From contig CAYWMN010000158.1 in assembly GCA_964459065.1 (NCBI GenBank), forward strand, positions 1 to 8,786: 8,786 bases of DNA, written 5' to 3'. Under the pieces are notes generated by a model, which was given only the letters and a program-made list of their open reading frames with translations, ran no database searches and had not been told where the DNA came from. This document shows, one piece after another, positions 6,460 to 8,786 of the stretch; positions within the stretch are counted from its first letter, which is position 1; the number at the start of each line of letters is the position of its first letter. The position numbers and the translations under genes are program-made. This stretch comes from JAMCXS01 sp964459065. Lineage in GTDB: Bacteria; Acidobacteriota; Terriglobia; UBA7540.

Positions 6460-6465
6460 TATAAT
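6460..6465 (+). promoter_or_regulatory. Candidate -10 box for nadE
   Basis: A perfect TATAAT lies about 48 bases before the nadE ATG. The 17-base-spaced position (6437-6442, CCCCAT) does not resemble a -35 box. A start near 6472 would give a leader of about 40 bases, too short for a known NAD+ riboswitch. Confidence 0.4.
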
Positions 6466-6490
6466 TACAGCATGTCGGCTGGCAGGGGAA

Positions 6491-6494
6491 AGGA
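6491..6494 (+). promoter_or_regulatory. Shine-Dalgarno sequence spaced for a TTG start of nadE
   Basis: AGGA here is 6 bases before TTG 6501 but 18 bases before ATG 6513, too far for the latter. Either translation starts at TTG and adds M-G-P-A, or the ATG is used with weak ribosome pairing. Confidence 0.4.
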
Positions 6495-6512
6495 ACGTAG
6501 TTGGGTCCCGCG

Positions 6513-8153
6513 ATGAAGATTGCATTAGCGCAAATCAATACCACAGTAGGAGATTTTCAAGGCAACGGTCGAAAGATACTGGAATACTCGAAGCTCGCCG
6601 TGGATCGAGGGGTAGATCTGGTTGTTTTTCCGGAAATGGCCGTCTGCGGATATCCGCCCAGGGATCTTGTTGAAAGACCCGATTTTATCCAGCGTTCAGA
6701 GGCTGAACTTGCGCGGCTCATTCAAACGCTTCCGGCGATTCCGGCCGTGGTGGGTTACGTGCGGCGGTCTCAAGTCCAAACGGGCAAGCCCGTTTCAAAT
6801 GCTGCGGCGGTGATCTATCGCGGCAAAGTGCTGCTCGATTACGTTAAGATTCTTCTGCCGTTCTATGACGTATTCGATGAGACCCGGTACTTTGAACCTG
6901 GAAACGCCGTAGGTATTTGCGACCTGGAAGGGACGCGAATCGGTGTCACGATCTGCGAGGATATTTGGAACGACAAGAACTTTTGGAGAAAACGGCTTTA
7001 CCCTCGCGACCCCGTTGAAGAAATTGTGACTGCCGGTGCCAAGGTTCTGATCAACATTGCCTCCTCGCCTTTTACGACTGAAAAAATTCAGCTTCGCTAT
7101 GACATGCTGAGGACAATCGCCGTCGAGCACCAGATTCCTGTGGCCTACGTTAATCAGGTGGGCGGAAACGACCAATTGATTCTTGACGGTTCGAGTCTGG
7201 CCTTCAGCGCCGGCGGGACTCTGGTGGCGAGAGCCGAGTCTTTTAAGGAAGAACTGCTCGTTTTTGACACTTCCGGGGCTCCAGCGGATATTCATAAGGC
7301 TCCGGCCTCTGAAATTGAAGCGGTCTACCAGGCGCTTTTGCTGGGGACGCGGGATTACATGCGAAAGTGCGGATTCCGGGAGGCCATCGTGGGAGTGAGC
7401 GGTGGAATCGATTCCGCTGTGGTTGCGGCCCTTGCCGTTGAAGCCCTGGGCGCTGAAAATGTTCACGCCATCGCCATGCCCGGCCCTTATTCTTCTGCCT
7501 CGAGCCTGGCGGATGCCAAGGAACTCGCTGGCCGGCTGGGGATTGATTTGCGGGTGATTCCCATTACCCCCATTTATGAACAGTATCTCCAAACGCTTGC
7601 GCCCTCCTTTGAGGGCCGCCGGGCGGACGTAACGGAGGAGAATATTCAGGCCCGCATTCGCGGCAACATTCTCATGGCTTTCTCCAATAAGCTGGGAGCG
7701 CTAGTTCTGAGCACTGGCAATAAATCTGAGCTAGCCGTCGGCTACTGCACTCTGTATGGCGATATGGCGGGCGGGCTTGCGGTGATCGCCGACGTTCCCA
7801 AGACCATGGTTTATGCTCTGGCGCGCTATGCCAACCGTGAGTCCGAGCGAATTCCGCAGTCCTGCCTTGACAAAGCACCTTCGGCCGAACTACGGGCCAA
7901 CCAAACCGATCAGGACACGCTGCCGGCCTACGATGTTCTCGATGTGATTCTCAAAGCGGCCATCCATGAGAGGCTTTGTGGAAAAGAGATCTCTGAGAAA
8001 TACCAGATCGAAATGCCGGTGATCCGAGACGTGCTGCGGCGTGTTGCCCGGGCTGAATACAAACGCCAGCAGGCTGCCCCGGCGCTCAAGGTGACGGCCA
8101 AGGCCTTCGGCATGGGCCGCCGCTATCCGATTGCCCACAAGTTTGGCGACTAG
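6513..8153 (+). CDS. nadE: Glutamine-dependent NAD+ synthetase
   Basis: This encodes 546 residues, the usual size of the two-domain form. It makes NAD+ from nicotinic acid adenine dinucleotide, ATP and glutamine, the last step of NAD+ biosynthesis, in the cytoplasm. Residues 1 to about 260 are a nitrilase-like glutaminase with the full triad: Glu41 (F-P-E-M), Lys112 (Y-V-K-I-L-L-P) and Cys148 (I-C-E-D-I-W). The synthetase domain has the PP-loop S296-G-G-I-D-S301 and later the L-S-T-G-N-K-S-E and Y-C-T-L-Y-G-D-M-A-G-G blocks. It has its own glutaminase, so free ammonia is not required. The ATG at 6513 gives the family's usual M-K-I-A-L-A-Q beginning but lacks a good Shine-Dalgarno sequence. 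A TTG at 6501 with AGGA 6 bases before it would add four residues. No other NAD-pathway gene is adjacent. Confidence 0.95.
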   Translation: MKIALAQINTTVGDFQGNGRKILEYSKLAVDRGVDLVVFPEMAVCGYPPRDLVERPDFIQRSEAELARLIQTLPAIPAVVGYVRRSQVQTGKPVSNAAAVIYRGKVLLDYVKILLPFYDVFDETRYFEPGNAVGICDLEGTRIGVTICEDIWNDKNFWRKRLYPRDPVEEIVTAGAKVLINIASSPFTTEKIQLRYDMLRTIAVEHQIPVAYVNQVGGNDQLILDGSSLAFSAGGTLVARAESFKEELLVFDTSGAPADIHKAPASEIEAVYQALLLGTRDYMRKCGFREAIVGVSGGIDSAVVAALAVEALGAENVHAIAMPGPYSSASSLADAKELAGRLGIDLRVIPITPIYEQYLQTLAPSFEGRRADVTEENIQARIRGNILMAFSNKLGALVLSTGNKSELAVGYCTLYGDMAGGLAVIADVPKTMVYALARYANRESERIPQSCLDKAPSAELRANQTDQDTLPAYDVLDVILKAAIHERLCGKEISEKYQIEMPVIRDVLRRVARAEYKRQQAAPALKVTAKAFGMGRRYPIAHKFGD

Positions 8154-8322
8154 CATGCCAATCGAGAGCTGGGGCTTGGTTATTTTTGCTTGATTTCAAC
8201 AAAGATCCGTTCGGCGCCGCTTGGTATGTCGTGGATCGAACACGCAGCACGGCACGCGGGCTATTGCACTTCCGCAAATGGCGGCTGGCTGCTCAGCAAT
8301 GCAGCTGGGGGAATAGGCGAAG

Positions 8323-8786
8323 TTGAAAAGCTGCTTTGGTAATGCGTGGTTTCAGCCGCTACTCTTCGGCGTGCTGGCCTTTTTCTTTCTTGCCTCTGGC
8401 TCGGCGGTGGGCGCCCCCGTCCTTCGACCCATCAAGATCAGCACAATTGAACTTCCGAACGGCCTCCACGCCGTTTTGGCGCCGCGTTCCGGCGCTCCGG
8501 TCGTAACTCTGGAAATTTGGTATCACGTTGGTTCCAGGAACGAGCAGGCTGGCAGGACGGGTTTCGCTCACCTGCTTGAACACCTGATGTTTGACGGTAC
8601 CAAGACCATCGGCGACCGTTTCTCGGATTACATCGTGCGGTCAGGCGGAATTGACAACGCCTATACCATGAACGACGAGACCGTTTTCTGGGAAACCATG
8701 CCGAGCTCGAATCTGGCGGTTGCCCTGTGGCTTGAGGCCGACCGGATGCAGAACCTGGATATTACCAGGAGGACGCTGAAAAACGA
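8323..8786 (+). CDS. Secreted M16-family zinc peptidase (insulinase/pitrilysin type), N-terminal part, 3' end outside window
   Basis: There are 154 residues visible before the window ends. The only plausible start is TTG 8323: the in-frame TAG at 8314 blocks anything upstream, and this start yields a proper signal peptide (M-K-S, then L-L-F-G-V-L-A-F-F-F-L-A, with likely cleavage near V-G-A at 29-31). AGG at 8315-8317 is a weak ribosome site. The peptidase domain follows: I-E-L-P-N-G-L at 42-48, W-Y-H-V-G-S-R at 66-72, and the inverted zinc motif H83-L-L-E86-H87-L-M-F-D-G-T. Then comes the N-A-Y-T-M-N-D-E-T-V-F-W-E segment typical of the family. The third zinc ligand, a Glu about 76 residues after His87, lies past the edge. 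These enzymes cleave peptides in the periplasm or outside the cell. The 169 bases before it show no clear promoter. Confidence 0.88.
   Translation, partial: MKSCFGNAWFQPLLFGVLAFFFLASGSAVGAPVLRPIKISTIELPNGLHAVLAPRSGAPVVTLEIWYHVGSRNEQAGRTGFAHLLEHLMFDGTKTIGDRFSDYIVRSGGIDNAYTMNDETVFWETMPSSNLAVALWLEADRMQNLDITRRTLKN

Larger units (their letters stand above)
6047..6512. other. 466-base gap between erpA and nadE, no convincing gene
   Basis: This stretch holds the two-tier hairpin (6059-6106) and the TATAAT before nadE (6460-6465). A frame from GTG 6192 to the stop just before 6465 is open for 90 residues but has no Shine-Dalgarno sequence and no family I recognise. Another frame (ATG 6269) reads M-V-Y-F-S-L-F-E-N, hits a TGA at about 6344, then continues with G-E-D-R-Y-H-P-S-A. 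That resembles the Asp-His-P-S block of SGNH/GDSL hydrolases. It may be decayed coding material or chance. I recognised no riboswitch or small RNA. Confidence 0.5.

Noticed and set aside
6047..6512. NAD+-responsive riboswitch ahead of nadE (the NAD+-I class is known from Acidobacteriota)
   Set aside because: I could not find the conserved core of that class, and the likely promoter at 6460-6465 leaves only about 40 bases of leader.
6795..7592. Minus-strand open frame of 265 residues inside nadE
   Set aside because: It is antisense to a well-supported NAD+ synthetase, has no ribosome site I can see and low-complexity, non-family content.
8158..8187. Terminator after nadE ending in TTATTTTT
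   Set aside because: The T-rich tail is present, but the stem is only CCA and AGC with a 6-base bulge, too weak to call.

Overview
No replicon or lineage marker is present. The window reads as a chromosomal stretch of a free-living Gram-negative-type bacterium: there is an outer-membrane barrel protein, a Tat-exported sulfatase, a secreted M16 peptidase and Shine-Dalgarno-led genes. G+C is moderate over most of the window and clearly higher in the first ~530 bases. The gene mix (DUF481 barrel, Tat sulfatase, two-domain NadE, TPR fragments, M16 peptidase) fits Acidobacteriota well. That placement is inference only; Planctomycetota or Verrucomicrobiota are not excluded.

Layout. 1-109: 3' end of a gene entering from the left, with weak TPR-like character. 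134-165: a strong hairpin. 195-527 (+): a small TPR-like protein. 567-1664 (-): DUF481-type outer-membrane protein, convergent with the TPR gene. 1665-1979: divergent promoter region. 1980-2951 (+): aldo/keto reductase, converging 18 bases from 2970-3917 (-), a metallo-beta-lactamase-fold hydrolase. 4066-5451 (-): Tat-exported type I sulfatase upstream of the hydrolase on the same strand. 5452-5719: intergenic gap. 5720-6046 (+): ErpA-like A-type Fe-S carrier, followed by a two-tier hairpin at 6059-6106 and a 466-base gap with no convincing gene. 6513-8153 (+): glutamine-dependent NAD+ synthetase. 8323 to the edge (+): N-terminal part of a secreted M16 zinc peptidase, starting at TTG.

How the genes relate. 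Most look like independent transcription units with separate housekeeping or catabolic jobs: Fe-S cluster delivery, NAD+ synthesis, sulfate-ester or N-sulfate hydrolysis outside the cytoplasm, and carbonyl reduction. Only the sulfatase and hydrolase could plausibly share a transcript. I see no mobile element, CRISPR array, tRNA, rRNA, phage gene or defence-type cluster, and nothing that supports a new multi-gene system. The points most worth a second look are the two structured intergenic elements, the composition break near 530, the possible decayed coding material before nadE, and the start codons that simple calling would place wrongly.
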